From Candidatus Poribacteria bacterium (GTDB taxonomy: Bacteria > Poribacteria > WGA-4E > WGA-3G), in the NCBI GenBank assembly GCA_021295715.1, contig JAGWBV010000008.1, positions 23,997 to 87,996 on the forward strand: a stretch of DNA of 64,000 nt. The letters run 5' to 3'. The translations under genes and the position numbers were made by a program. Below are positions 20,701-27,673 of this stretch, in pieces. The number at the start of each line of letters is the position of its first letter. Position 1 is the stretch's first letter. Under the pieces are notes generated by a model, which worked only from the letters and a program-made list of their open reading frames with translations, was not told the origin of the DNA and did no database searches.

Positions 20701-21350
20701 TTGACATTCGGGTTACTGCGCTCGGTACAGGTTCAACACGCGAACCCCTTGACGAACCTTTGATAGACGGCACAGTCCTTACAGAACAAGCTCGCTTCAA
20801 AATTACTCTAACCGATGATAGCGCGCTGGACGAAACCGCTTTTCATCTCAATTTCGGAAACGTGTATGAGACGCTTGAACCGTTGGACGTGAGCGATTAC
20901 GCTGAAATCTTTGATCCCGCTGCTCCTACAAATGCCGCTATCACCTATGCTCCAGATCTTCCCAACGGTGAGTATCAGCTCCATATCACTGCTGCAGATA
21001 CCAGTGAAAACACGGCGGAACTCGTTACGACTTTCACCTTAAATGAGGAAGTCACACTCAACGAGGTTTTTAATGTCCCGAATCCAACGGTTGATGGAAA
21101 GACCTTTTTCACCTATCACCTCGCACAGGCACCGGACTCTGTCACAATCAAAATTTACAGCGTTAACGGTAGACTGCTCCGGACGATTGTCGATGCCAGC
21201 GCGAATCGAGGGACCAATGAGACCCGTTGGGATGGGAGAGATGAAATCGGAATGCGGTGTGCCAATGGTGTATATCTGTATCGTGTCATCGCCCAGACAG
21301 GAGATGGAAACCGAATTGAACAGATCGGAAAACTCGCTATACTACGCTAA
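14787..21350 (+). CDS. Giant secreted C25-family (PorU/gingipain-like) cysteine peptidase with CARDB and FlgD-like C-terminal domains
   Basis: This 2187-aa exported protein has a signal peptide (residues 1-25, FFLAIIFICYTVLTLIS). A PorU-like N-terminal region is followed by the C25 catalytic domain (about residues 685-1080). His925 (YTGHGG) and Cys958 (TTTCLNG) are the likely catalytic dyad. Downstream are an Ig/CARDB-like domain (about 1310-1450), further beta-sandwich regions, two PPTI-type Ig-like modules near 1860-2090, and a C-terminal FlgD-like domain (TIKIYSVNGRLLRTI to IGKLAILR) of the kind used as a T9SS-type sorting tail. No other T9SS gene is visible. Residues about 70-116 are encoded by an in-frame family-2 repeat. 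It may act as a surface protease or sortase; substrates are unknown. Confidence 0.88.
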   Translation: MRKIRFFLAIIFICYTVLTLISVAQTPSTLGTSRENVQAKIPSKNPLQILATTSDTLTARFTLPEIQVRNSRQQEWQSAVGSRQSAKRVPLNDTLFTDSQEVFSEEKTAPTADSQYIEIYFAGADWTLDVGKPRLPIYTQRIGIPIVGTPIVTVIQARPEIRNVENIRITPDDPIFPSPTTHSRPNTSRAQGFYPTQLVEAIPVGFVRDQRIASLQINPIQYNPATKQLKIFKSVTFRIDFPSFRVTSGNLGMGTSAGKTVSAAPSTFSRKSPAFESLFQGTLRNYDQAKPWRSQRQMSYGNYAPRAPALTVSNTFRFKIPITRTDLYRITYNKIRATGIEPEDIDLDTVRLESSGQKQGIYVFDENGNNTFDQDEWMVFYGRALADNKFTDENVYWLRFALQGEPNTGIEGSRVEERDATPVTQNLISPTAFLARARFEENVHHDVLAGTEIKSELADHYFWVAFRGGNIDTSRKDFPIEVPMAVPRLAIDRLATLRLKFQGASRRGNALHLARISFNGLQLGRIEEWKRQGSQIATRSIPHARVHNNQVNFMRIEALDKNHTPAGSYDFYLDWYEFDYWRGFQAEANRLEFNTNTEPRNRGKVHYNVRNIFQDTIDVYQIDENGIASRLTGGKVTRIGASHQILFEDTVNQHKRYFVISRSGYRSINALVRTPPTPLRNPSNQADYVVITHPNFTENIQPLVEFRRSQGLTTMVVDIGDIYDEFSDGLFNPFAIRRFLRYAYNSWQQPAPTYVLLVGDAHYDYKNTTVERYRRDPNFRGTYNLYPITVPTYHGWAPASGETAMDQRFVNISGEDALPDMLIGRLSVQTRDELATMVEKIINYEKNLQTGVWQGTLIQVADDHTDNPSDGVFEASRNELIQEIIPVGYDTRQIYLRKIRSPDRTRAQIRAAINRGALAIEYTGHGGIQTWADEAIFHSEDVVSLRNRYLPFVITTTCLNGQFDKPQQVGNFCLSEQFLLGKYGAIAALSATRLTYGTANAEFDKDLFESLFGVGRAPKLVINGDGELPPTIGHIVADAKISFVSRIRNTQWIPGTEQYTLFGDPASHLARPELDIKVDLERIALNKTHEIVIKANEVGTIEDVFDKVSGIALPGAERFTIASDFSTESLTAFATFANHFDDNINNDLVQRTGGRVWKGEYGTIRLDVPNSALPGGGVARVFAYDETRAAIGGTRFWIDTPVVHDIRETIDIKVTDTLSISVLVVDDKGPGGIRSIKVLWDDTATFKDETIQMVPARAPPGDVPLGGQWYELETAIPLPPGGRQVRYRLLITDSTGHEIAIPSKIERNIVRVPEGPNIAIGTDETDRAPIQYTFDEEKNNYQLVGEIINIGGRLVRSDIEVVFAEGNPDAEGNSIIDEDADIIGRVTITPDDWTDGIHALQRVTATLDLDKPLATGVHKIYVLADPDDPEIEDEILGNIQESRQFDNKKHISFIVNEFNYKPQEELTAFSLDRVFDIHFPASALDAEPQNKAGIPLSVSSQSPAAPSQPDLQFAPIPRVAALRRGLIRQGTEVAQYYEPAFRTGVKELKKPAEVKLRFDVSALEDTVREETLLQPDNPAFKTELEELTKDLAIYAWQADPSAWRRLSSQINYTSEGDFLLENYVTPTQMENASEQELETSAISINPNLTPAGTWILLFLDSNEYEVFLKRKGDPLIQKLDKPGQLDNPFREEGFGLELRIPRKESTPLGVNYTFEFADILAFKTDYDPGGDVVLIETWNANLGNGNATVSSRPGPKGEFAIGDWFIFFTDSVRYELYDASAEPVHHPNGVKVRGKVNEPLYLSHLGLDIIVTASSENFNFGDKVKFSSARTGTITAEVNKLTQFALMRSTDTEPPTFSIWVDGIQPQTGSVIPPRPSISIVLQDANGIDTEFLTIARQKDSGPLEPITDYEIRTQGGFQTVPIDYQPILFPGEHTFNITAQDFNGNTIGGDEGIVTYRFFVTEAPDLTPPTIDIRVTALGTGSTREPLDEPLIDGTVLTEQARFKITLTDDSALDETAFHLNFGNVYETLEPLDVSDYAEIFDPAAPTNAAITYAPDLPNGEYQLHITAADTSENTAELVTTFTLNEEVTLNEVFNVPNPTVDGKTFFTYHLAQAPDSVTIKIYSVNGRLLRTIVDASANRGTNETRWDGRDEIGMRCANGVYLYRVIAQTGDGNRIEQIGKLAILR
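14994..15133. repeat. Family-2 repeat inserted in frame near the N-terminus of the C25 protein
   Basis: Four GGCAGTC-type units (15012-15040) are followed by AAAGAGAGTTC, a GGTTTTTTC/GAAAAAACC mini-hairpin and CCGACAGCCGATAGCC. This is the full family-2 architecture, read through in frame as a Ser/Gln/Arg-rich stretch. Confidence 0.75.
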
Positions 21351-21419
21351 AAAGGCAAAAAGTGGAAGGTTGGAAAATTGGGGACCCCATCCTGCCATCC
21401 TTTCAACCAATTCGACGAT

Positions 21420-21480
21420 AGGCATTTCTCTGAGGGCTAAAAGGATTTTTTGAAAAAAAATCCGACTGACCGCTGATGGT
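21420..21480. repeat. Family-2 half element downstream of the C25 gene
   Basis: GGATTTTTTGAAAAAAAATCC followed by GACTGACCGCTGATGG repeats the right half of the copies at 7845-7950 and 8557-8660. The A/T hairpin might act as a weak terminator, but it is shared with non-terminal copies. Confidence 0.6.
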
Positions 21481-21809
21481 TATTGCAGTGGTGAGTAATC
21501 TGTCGGTTCAATGATCTTGGAACCCGCGACGTTTACCAAGGGACCGCCGACCTCCGTTAGGCGTTTCGCCTCTTGCCACGCGGGATCGGCAATGAATGCA
21601 TCCCATGCACGTTGATAGTGTCCCAAATCTTCAAAAGCAAGCATATAGACAAGTTCCGTTGTCGTTGCCTCCCCAATAGCCGTTTCCCAAAATCCGATAA
21701 CCTTCATTCCGTGCTTCTCGAATAGTGGAACAGTGATGTTTGCAAACCGGTCGTTCAGGTTTTTCATCTTTCCCGGTACAACCTGATAAGTGCGCAATTC
21801 ATAAATCAT
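21480..21809 (-). CDS. NIPSNAP-family protein
   Basis: This 109-aa small alpha/beta-barrel protein of the NIPSNAP family starts MIYELRTYQVVPGKM and contains the typical VIGFWET and WDAFIADPAWQ motifs. The biochemical function of the family is unsettled. It is preceded by a family-1 element whose CAAGGA lies about 10 nt before the ATG. It is the last gene of the minus-strand run from 26920. Members are often found beside catabolic genes, as here. Confidence 0.85.
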   Translation of the reverse strand: MIYELRTYQVVPGKMKNLNDRFANITVPLFEKHGMKVIGFWETAIGEATTTELVYMLAFEDLGHYQRAWDAFIADPAWQEAKRLTEVGGPLVNVAGSKIIEPTDYSPLQ

Positions 21810-21900
21810 ATTTTTAATGTTCCTTGCGGTTCGTTCAAGCTGGTTTTACGAAGAACGTTCCTTTTCGTCTATCCAGCCCGGCCCGTTGGTTGGGCTTGCG
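21810..21900 (-). repeat. Family-1 RBS-bearing element in front of the NIPSNAP gene
   Basis: Read on the minus strand it ends GAACGAACCGCAAGGAACAT followed by TAAAAAT and the ATG. The far half is more diverged than in other copies. Confidence 0.65.
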
Positions 21901-21982
21901 TGCTTTTTCTAAAGAGTTCAAGATCCGTCTTTTTACTCTTTCTTTCTGAGTGAGATCCCCGCGTCTCAGTCTAATCTATCCA

Positions 21983-22657
21983 TCACAAAATCCCGTATTT
22001 GTCATAAACCTCGCGCAGTGTCACGCCAGCACGGAGTTCATCACGAGTCCGATTTTCACCCACCACCTTTGCGAACGCAGCTTTAAGCACGTCTACCTCT
22101 ACCGCTTGTGGGATAACAACAACACCGTCTGCATCACCGAATACAATATCGCCAGGATTAACCGTAACACCGCCACATTCAATCGGAACGTTATACGCGA
22201 CGACATCGCCGCGTCCACTGGAATCAACAGGCGACACCCCTGTTGTAAACACCGGAAACCCCATTGCTAAAATCTGGCGAGCATCTCGGACAAACCCATC
22301 AATGATGGCACCTCTCGCGCCTCTTGCACGCGCCGCTGTTGAAAGGAGTTCTCCCCAAATACAGTTACGGGTGCTCTCGTTCGTAGAGCAGACGAATACA
22401 TCGTCCTGTTTAAGGCTATCCACCGCTGCGATCTCCTGCTGATATGGCTTATCTGGAATATCGTAGACATCCACACACTGCACAGGCATCGCGCGACCGA
22501 CGACAACTATCTCTGGATGAAGGGGACGGATAGTATGTCGCAGTGCCTGTTCGCGGTAACCGACTGCATCAAGTGCGTCCGAAATCACAGCAGCGTATAA
22601 CTGCTCTTCCATCAAATCAAACAGTTCTGTGCCGTCCTGCCACTCAAAAGTTTTCAT
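21983..22657 (-). CDS. RraA-family protein (HMG/CHA-type aldolase-like)
   Basis: This 224-aa protein has the RraA fold. Motifs are AAVISDALDAVGYRE near the N-terminus, GAIIDGFVRDARQI and FGDADGVVVIPQ; the Gly-Arg/Asp region matches the metal/pyruvate site of class II aldolases. Family members either inhibit RNase E (RraA proper) or cleave 4-hydroxy-4-methyl-2-oxoglutarate-type acids. Presence of the aldolase motifs and a sugar-acid dehydratase gene 2.3 kb upstream favour the catabolic role. The start codon follows a family-2 repeat and lacks a clear ribosome binding site. Confidence 0.8.
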   Translation of the reverse strand: MKTFEWQDGTELFDLMEEQLYAAVISDALDAVGYREQALRHTIRPLHPEIVVVGRAMPVQCVDVYDIPDKPYQQEIAAVDSLKQDDVFVCSTNESTRNCIWGELLSTAARARGARGAIIDGFVRDARQILAMGFPVFTTGVSPVDSSGRGDVVAYNVPIECGGVTVNPGDIVFGDADGVVVIPQAVEVDVLKAAFAKVVGENRTRDELRAGVTLREVYDKYGIL

Positions 22658-22663
22658 TTTCTA

Positions 22664-22818
22664 ATAGTTGTCAGTCTTAACCATCAACTCGTGCTTTGCT
22701 GTCTTATATCAGAGTCGAGTTGATGGCTAAAGTTGTCAGTTGTCAGTTAAGAGAGGGTTTAGTTCAATCAGATTCCTCTTTAACCGATAACCGAAAACTG
22801 ATAACTGATAACCGCTCC
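22664..22818. repeat. Family-2 dispersed repeat between purE and the RraA gene
   Basis: GTTGTCAGTTGTCAGTTAAG and the matching CTTTAACCGATAACCGAAAA, followed by CTGATAACTGATAACC, form the arms. An additional CAACTCGTGC...GAGTCGAGTTG inverted pair lies to the left. Confidence 0.75.
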
Positions 22819-22819
22819 T

Positions 22820-23347
22820 CTAATAATTCTCGTAGCCTACCTCTTGAAGTCGCGCTGCTTTCTCTGCAACACCGTCACTCAATTTGTCTTTGTATGCTAA
22901 CAATTTTGCTTCCAGTTCAGGAAAGACAGTCGCCAGAATTTGGACAGCGAAGAGTCCTGCGTTCCGAGCACCGCCAGATCCGATTGCCATCGTTCCGACC
23001 GGAATACCGGGAGGCATCTGAACTGTTGCATACAGCGCGTCAATGCCGTTGAGCGGTCCGCCGTCAATCGGGACCCCGAGGACCGGTAGTGTCGTATGTG
23101 CGGCGATGACCCCAGCGAGATGCGCTGCGCGTCCAGCACCTGCGATGATGACCTTTCCACCTTCTGCTTTAATTTTTTCTGTCCATGCGAGCGTTCGTTC
23201 CGGCGAACGGTGCGCAGAGGAGATCGTTATCTCGAATGGAACGTCGAATTCCTCTAAAACCTTTGCGGCTTCTGCCATTTTTTCTAAGTCGGAGTCGCTT
23301 CCCATGACGATACCGACAAGCGGAGTTTTCTGATCTTGAAGGGACAT
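22820..23347 (-). CDS. purE: N5-carboxyaminoimidazole ribonucleotide mutase
   Basis: PurE converts N5-CAIR to CAIR in purine synthesis. The 175-aa protein shows the class I PurE motifs GIVMGSDSDL, SAHRSPERT, AGAGRAAHLAGV and GVPIDGGPLNGIDAL. Length agrees with the family (about 165-175). No purK gene is adjacent. The start codon lies directly after a family-1 element ending CCGCAAGGAAAAATTAAAAA, which provides the ribosome binding site. Confidence 0.95.
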   Translation of the reverse strand: MSLQDQKTPLVGIVMGSDSDLEKMAEAAKVLEEFDVPFEITISSAHRSPERTLAWTEKIKAEGGKVIIAGAGRAAHLAGVIAAHTTLPVLGVPIDGGPLNGIDALYATVQMPPGIPVGTMAIGSGGARNAGLFAVQILATVFPELEAKLLAYKDKLSDGVAEKAARLQEVGYENY

Positions 23348-23443
23348 TTTTTAATTTTTCCTTGCGGTTCGTTTAGGACGGTTTCATGTTGGGCGTGCCT
23401 CTCCGCAGATTCGCCTGCACCGTTGTTGCAGGCTACGATTTAT
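23348..23443 (-). repeat. Family-1 RBS-bearing element in front of purE
   Basis: On the minus strand it reads GTAGCCTGCAAC, then GGTGCAGGCG, and ends AACGAACCGCAAGGAAAAAT before TAAAAA-ATG. The GCCTGCAAC/GTGCAGGC pair makes a small hairpin. Confidence 0.75.
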
Positions 23444-23509
23444 AGTATTACCAAGAACACAATCCTGCAAATCCTGTTTCAGACAACGCCTTCCTCGTAT
23501 CCGTCTTGC

Positions 23510-24304
23510 CTATGGATAAATAATATGTGAATTTCTCTGAATAATAAGCGGTTCGGGTCCGCCTGCGGGGAATTGATTTGCCCACTCATTCGGATCATAA
23601 TCACGGGTGACGAAACAGGCACGATGCACTGGGACAGCGTGCTTCAGTCCAATCCGTGTTGCCATTTTGACGCATCCATCGTAGAACGGAAATTCGCCTT
23701 CGGTCGGATGGTTTGTCAGAAACCCAACATCCGGTTTATATGCCGATACAGCTGAAATCAGCTCGTCGTGTTCAGCGAAATTGTTGATTGGATCGCCACT
23801 GAAATAGAGCGTTACGCCGTTGCTAACAATCACATAACCCAAGTGTGTGACATCGGGGGGTGCTATGTCAGCGGAGGCATCGCCTTCAGGGGGCTTGGCA
23901 TAGACGGCATGGACGGTGAGGGTCTTCTTTAGCGTTGCTGATTCTCCAGCACTGATCTCCGTTATGTGCCCTACAGCAACATCTGTCTCTGCAGCGATTT
24001 GGCGTGCGCTCTCTTCGGGTCCAACAAACCGCGTCGCGTCCGAAGTCTCCCAAATCCGACGTATAGATTCTGGACAGGTATGATCGCCGTGGGCATGGGT
24101 CAGGAGAACGAAATCGGTTGGAAGCGCTGATTCGTCAAGCGGTGGTTCAGTGTGAATAAACCGGTCAGACGGACGTTCACGTGGAAAATAAGGGTCGATT
24201 TGGACAATAGTACCATCAAAACCCTTCAACGCAAAACTGCTCTGTTCAAACCAATGAACAGCTATAGAACCATCCGGCACCTTCAATTTAACAAGTGGAT
24301 GCAT
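23510..24304 (-). CDS. UlaG-like metallo-beta-lactamase-fold hydrolase
   Basis: This 264-aa MBL-fold protein shows the metal-binding THAHGDH motif (about residues 70-76) and a later SGDP aspartate. The early WFEQSSFAL-IDPYF arrangement is like that of L-ascorbate-6-phosphate lactonase (UlaG). A lactonase acting on a sugar-acid lactone would fit the neighbouring dehydratase, but the substrate is not established. AAGGA lies 6 nt before the ATG. Confidence 0.75.
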   Translation of the reverse strand: MHPLVKLKVPDGSIAVHWFEQSSFALKGFDGTIVQIDPYFPRERPSDRFIHTEPPLDESALPTDFVLLTHAHGDHTCPESIRRIWETSDATRFVGPEESARQIAAETDVAVGHITEISAGESATLKKTLTVHAVYAKPPEGDASADIAPPDVTHLGYVIVSNGVTLYFSGDPINNFAEHDELISAVSAYKPDVGFLTNHPTEGEFPFYDGCVKMATRIGLKHAVPVHRACFVTRDYDPNEWANQFPAGGPEPLIIQRNSHIIYP

Positions 24305-24317
24305 ATTAATTCCTTTT

Positions 24318-24420
24318 TTAATAGTTGTCAGTACGCCTGCGACGCAGGCTTTCAGTTATCAGTTTTCAGTTAAGAAAGGGTTTTGTTAAATCGGGATATT
24401 CTTTAACCGACAACTATAGT
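24318..24420. repeat. Family-2 dispersed repeat upstream of the MBL hydrolase gene
   Basis: TAGTTGTCAGTACGCCTGCG-ACGCAGGCTTTCAGTTATCAG and the far end TTTAACCGACAACTATAG define the element. A CGCCTGCGACGCAGGC hairpin replaces part of the left arm, as it does in the copy at 53471. Confidence 0.7.
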
Positions 24421-24533
24421 AAAATCGAAAAATATGTTTACAGTTCATCAGGGAACAAACACCCCACCCCCGCTGGCGAGGATACAATCCTCGCCCATCT
24501 TTGAGTGTATAAGTAATTACGGGTTCTACTATA

Positions 24534-24914
24534 TTAAGCCGACTTTTTCTTATAATAAAGATAGGCACCGAACACCCCTCCGATTGATCCCAACACATCG
24601 GCAACCCAATCTGCAAGGGTAGCGAATCTTCCGGGAACAAAGGTCTGGTGCCATTCATCGCTTGCCCCGTAGAGGATAGAGAACACCGCCGCCACATACC
24701 ACACCAATCGCGATGGCACTAAATCAGGTTTCGCCTTCACAAGTGCTCGTGCTACCAATCCGCCGAGGATGGCGTATTCGATGAAATGGTAGAGTTTGTC
24801 AATCGTCAACCACTCAAATTCTGGCATTGGGAGCGGCGGTTGCTCCAAAGACGAGATGACAAAAATGAGTGCCATGTACAGAAGCAGCGGGACCCAGTAT
24901 TTCAAGATATTCAT
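24534..24914 (-). CDS. VanZ-family membrane protein
   Basis: This 126-aa protein is predicted to have four transmembrane helices (YWVPLLLYMALIFVIS near the N-terminus). It carries the VanZ signature DEWHQTFVPGRFATLADWVAD. I place the start at the ATG at 24914 because longer versions would run into the upstream dehydratase gene. The ribosome binding site is weak. VanZ-like proteins affect glycopeptide resistance in some bacteria, but most members have no known function. Confidence 0.8.
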   Translation of the reverse strand: MNILKYWVPLLLYMALIFVISSLEQPPLPMPEFEWLTIDKLYHFIEYAILGGLVARALVKAKPDLVPSRLVWYVAAVFSILYGASDEWHQTFVPGRFATLADWVADVLGSIGGVFGAYLYYKKKSA

Positions 24915-24955
24915 AGCAAGTTTCGGAAACCAGCAGGCTTCGTGGGAGTGAGCAC

Positions 24956-26920
24956 TTATTTCAATGCGTTGAGGATCGCGTCTACGTCGTAGACACAGCC
25001 ACCCCATGTGCCACCACCCACAGATTGCAACGCCGCCCAAAGCCGCGTATCATCTGGCAAAGCCTCATCTGGCGCGAGATCTGGACGCGGTGAGCGTGCT
25101 GCCAACACCTGTCCACCCGCTTCAACCCCGAAGCGTTCTCCGCCGTGCCCTACCAAATCAATACTCCCCACCAGTCGCCGGGTATCAATCTCAATCTGAA
25201 TTATATCGCCATCAAGCACCTTCCCGATGGGACCCTCTGCAAGTGCCTCCGGTCCGACGTGCCCGATACACGCGCCCGTTGACACACCAGAGAACCGAGC
25301 GTCCGTAATCAAGGCGATGTTCTTGCCGAAGGAAAGGTGTTTCAATGCGGCTGTCAGTTGGTAAACTTCCTCCATTCCAGTGCCTTGCGGACCGCGACAG
25401 CACAGCACCATGATGTCACCCGGTTGGAGATCCCTTTCTCCCTGACCTTTAAGCGTCTGTATCGCGTCAGATTCACGGACAAAGACACGCGCCGGTCCCG
25501 TCATTCGATAGACTCCGTCAGCATCAACGACACTCGGATCAATGGCAGTACTTTTGATGACAGAGCCTTCTGGAGCAATGTTGCCGCGTGGGAACGTAAC
25601 AGTGCTTGTCAGTCCCGCTTTCTTCGCGGCATCCGGACTCAGAATCACTTCATCGGGGGCAATGTTATCTTTGTCCTCCAGTGTTTGACGGACACGTGCT
25701 CGGCGTTCCGAGGCTGCCCACCAGTCAAGGTTGCTACCGAGGGTTTCACCTGTCGCTGTCATTACGTCTTCATTGAGGCATCCCAATTCGCGCAGATGGA
25801 GCATGACTTCAGGGACACCACCTGCAAGGAAGACTCTCACTGTGGGATGTCCAACAGGTCCATTTGGTAGGACATCAACGAGACGCGGGACATTCTGATT
25901 TACTTCAGTCCAGTCGTCCACTGTCGGGCGTTCAAGTCCAGCGGCGTGCGCAATCGCGGGAATATGCAGCAGGAGGTTCGTTGAACCGCCAAACGCTGCG
26001 TGCACGACCATGGCGTTTCGAATCGCCTCCGGTGTAACGATATCGTTCATCGTCAACCCTTTCGCGGCTAAATTCACCACAGCACGTGCGGAACGGAGTC
26101 CCATGTCCGACCAGATGTTCTGTCCGGAGGGTGCTAATGCTGTATGCGTCAGGCTCATTCCCAACGCTTCTCCGATAACTTGCGATGTCGCGGCAGTTCC
26201 CAAGAATTGACAACCTCCGCCAGGTGTCGCACAGGCACGGCACCCCATGTCTGCTGCATCTTGCAGGCTAATCTCACCATGTGCAAAACGAACACCGATC
26301 GTCTGAATCTTCCCCGCATCTTCGCCTGTGGTAGGTGGCAACGTCACGCCACCCGGAACGAGGACAGCCGGTAGTTCCCGCATTGAAGCGAGTGCCATCA
26401 TCATCGCGGGTAAGCCTTTATCGCATGTGGCAACACCAACGACCCCCTTCCGCGTTGGCAAAGAGCGGATAAGGCGACGAAAAATTTGTGCGGCATCGTT
26501 GCGATAGGCGAGACTATCCATCATACCGACGGTGCCTTGTGTCCGTCCATCACACGGGTCGGAACAGTAGCCTGCAAACGGAATTGCAGCGAGTTCCTTA
26601 AGTTCGTGTGCGACTGCCTGCATCAGGAGTCCGACTTCCCAATGCCCGGTATGGTATCCGAGCGCGATTGGACTACCATCAGGAGCACGGATACCTCCCT
26701 GTGTGCTAAGGATCAGGAATTCCTCTCGCCTGAGTTCTGTAGGTGCCCAACCCATGGCAGCGTTGTGGGTCAAGCCAAATACATCTCCACTGGGTCGGTT
26801 AAGGAGCATTTCTGCCGTGAGGGGCAGACTGCCTTCGGGACCGGCGGCGTGTGTTTTAAGGTCATAGATGCCACTATCGCCGGTTTCTAAGATGTCACTG
26901 TAGTTAATCGGTTTTGCCAT
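24956..26920 (-). CDS. yjhG: D-xylonate/sugar-acid dehydratase, YjhG/YagF type (IlvD/Edd superfamily)
   Basis: The 654-aa protein matches the YjhG/YagF branch over its whole length (E. coli homologues are 655 aa). Motifs include [56 protein letters not shown] and [19 protein letters not shown]. The cysteines in the second, third and fourth motifs are candidate [2Fe-2S] ligands. The enzyme would convert D-xylonate to 2-keto-3-deoxy-xylonate. The downstream MBL hydrolase and RraA-like aldolase could complete a sugar-acid route. AGGAG from a family-1 element lies 10 nt before the ATG. Confidence 0.88.
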   Translation of the reverse strand: MAKPINYSDILETGDSGIYDLKTHAAGPEGSLPLTAEMLLNRPSGDVFGLTHNAAMGWAPTELRREEFLILSTQGGIRAPDGSPIALGYHTGHWEVGLLMQAVAHELKELAAIPFAGYCSDPCDGRTQGTVGMMDSLAYRNDAAQIFRRLIRSLPTRKGVVGVATCDKGLPAMMMALASMRELPAVLVPGGVTLPPTTGEDAGKIQTIGVRFAHGEISLQDAADMGCRACATPGGGCQFLGTAATSQVIGEALGMSLTHTALAPSGQNIWSDMGLRSARAVVNLAAKGLTMNDIVTPEAIRNAMVVHAAFGGSTNLLLHIPAIAHAAGLERPTVDDWTEVNQNVPRLVDVLPNGPVGHPTVRVFLAGGVPEVMLHLRELGCLNEDVMTATGETLGSNLDWWAASERRARVRQTLEDKDNIAPDEVILSPDAAKKAGLTSTVTFPRGNIAPEGSVIKSTAIDPSVVDADGVYRMTGPARVFVRESDAIQTLKGQGERDLQPGDIMVLCCRGPQGTGMEEVYQLTAALKHLSFGKNIALITDARFSGVSTGACIGHVGPEALAEGPIGKVLDGDIIQIEIDTRRLVGSIDLVGHGGERFGVEAGGQVLAARSPRPDLAPDEALPDDTRLWAALQSVGGGTWGGCVYDVDAILNALK

Positions 26921-27045
26921 TTTTAAATTTCTCCTTGCGGGGGCACAACGGGAATTAAGACTTTACCGTGCATGCCTTAAATCTGAAGAAACACCTTATC
27001 AAACCCCTGCACCGTTGCAGGCTACGGTTTTGCTTCTTTTATCCG
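26921..27045 (-). repeat. Family-1 RBS-bearing element in front of the YjhG-like gene
   Basis: On the minus strand: CCGTAGCCTGCAACGGTGCA at the far end and CCCGCAAGGAGAAATTTAAA next to the ATG. The middle differs from other copies. Confidence 0.7.
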
Positions 27046-27063
27046 TATGCGACATGACCTTTT

Positions 27064-27630
27064 CTATTCAAACAGTTGCGCGACCGGACATGTAAATCCC
27101 TCGACGACATCCTCGCCTGTCAATGTATCTTCACTGGTCAGCAGCGTGAAATCTGTTTCAGAACGATAGACCATGACTGTCTTTGCAACCGGTTCAATAA
27201 CCCAGACGAGACGTGTCCCCGCTTTCAGATACGCTAATGCCTTTTCAGTGACATCATACTGCTTATCTGTCGGTGAAACTATCTCAATAGCGAGGTCAGG
27301 AGCCACGGGGAATCCCTTTAATTTATCTTCTGATAACCGTTCTGTCGAGACAAACGCAATATCAGGTTTTACCACCCGATCCCCTAATTGAAATGTTGTT
27401 TCTGCAATATACAAACGTCCTAATTTATTTTTACGAACGTGTGATGCTAAAAGAAAATGGACGTTAGATCCTATTTCACCATGTACAATTGCCGCAGCTG
27501 CCATCGGCACTAATTCTCCTTTTATATACTCATACCCCTCAAAGTCGTTTTCAAGAAATTCCTCCAATGTCATTGTACGAGGCACTGGTATTTCTTGAAT
27601 GGATTCAGGGTTCGTTTGCGAACTATGCAT
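27064..27630 (-). CDS. Uma2-family (DUF820) PD-(D/E)XK nuclease-like protein
   Basis: This 188-aa protein has the Uma2 fold: MTLEEFLENDFEGYEYIKGEL at the start, VKPDIAFVS and then PDLAIEIVSPTDK, which supply the D...E-x-V core of a PD-(D/E)XK nuclease. Family members are abundant in cyanobacteria and some uncultured phyla; their biological role is unclear. GGAGG lies 6 nt before the ATG. The gene follows the CotH-ankyrin gene by 43 nt on the same strand. Confidence 0.85.
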   Translation of the reverse strand: MHSSQTNPESIQEIPVPRTMTLEEFLENDFEGYEYIKGELVPMAAAAIVHGEIGSNVHFLLASHVRKNKLGRLYIAETTFQLGDRVVKPDIAFVSTERLSEDKLKGFPVAPDLAIEIVSPTDKQYDVTEKALAYLKAGTRLVWVIEPVAKTVMVYRSETDFTLLTSEDTLTGEDVVEGFTCPVAQLFE

Positions 27631-27673
27631 CGGTTTCCTCCGCTGTAAGAGCGATCTTCTGATCGCGATACCC

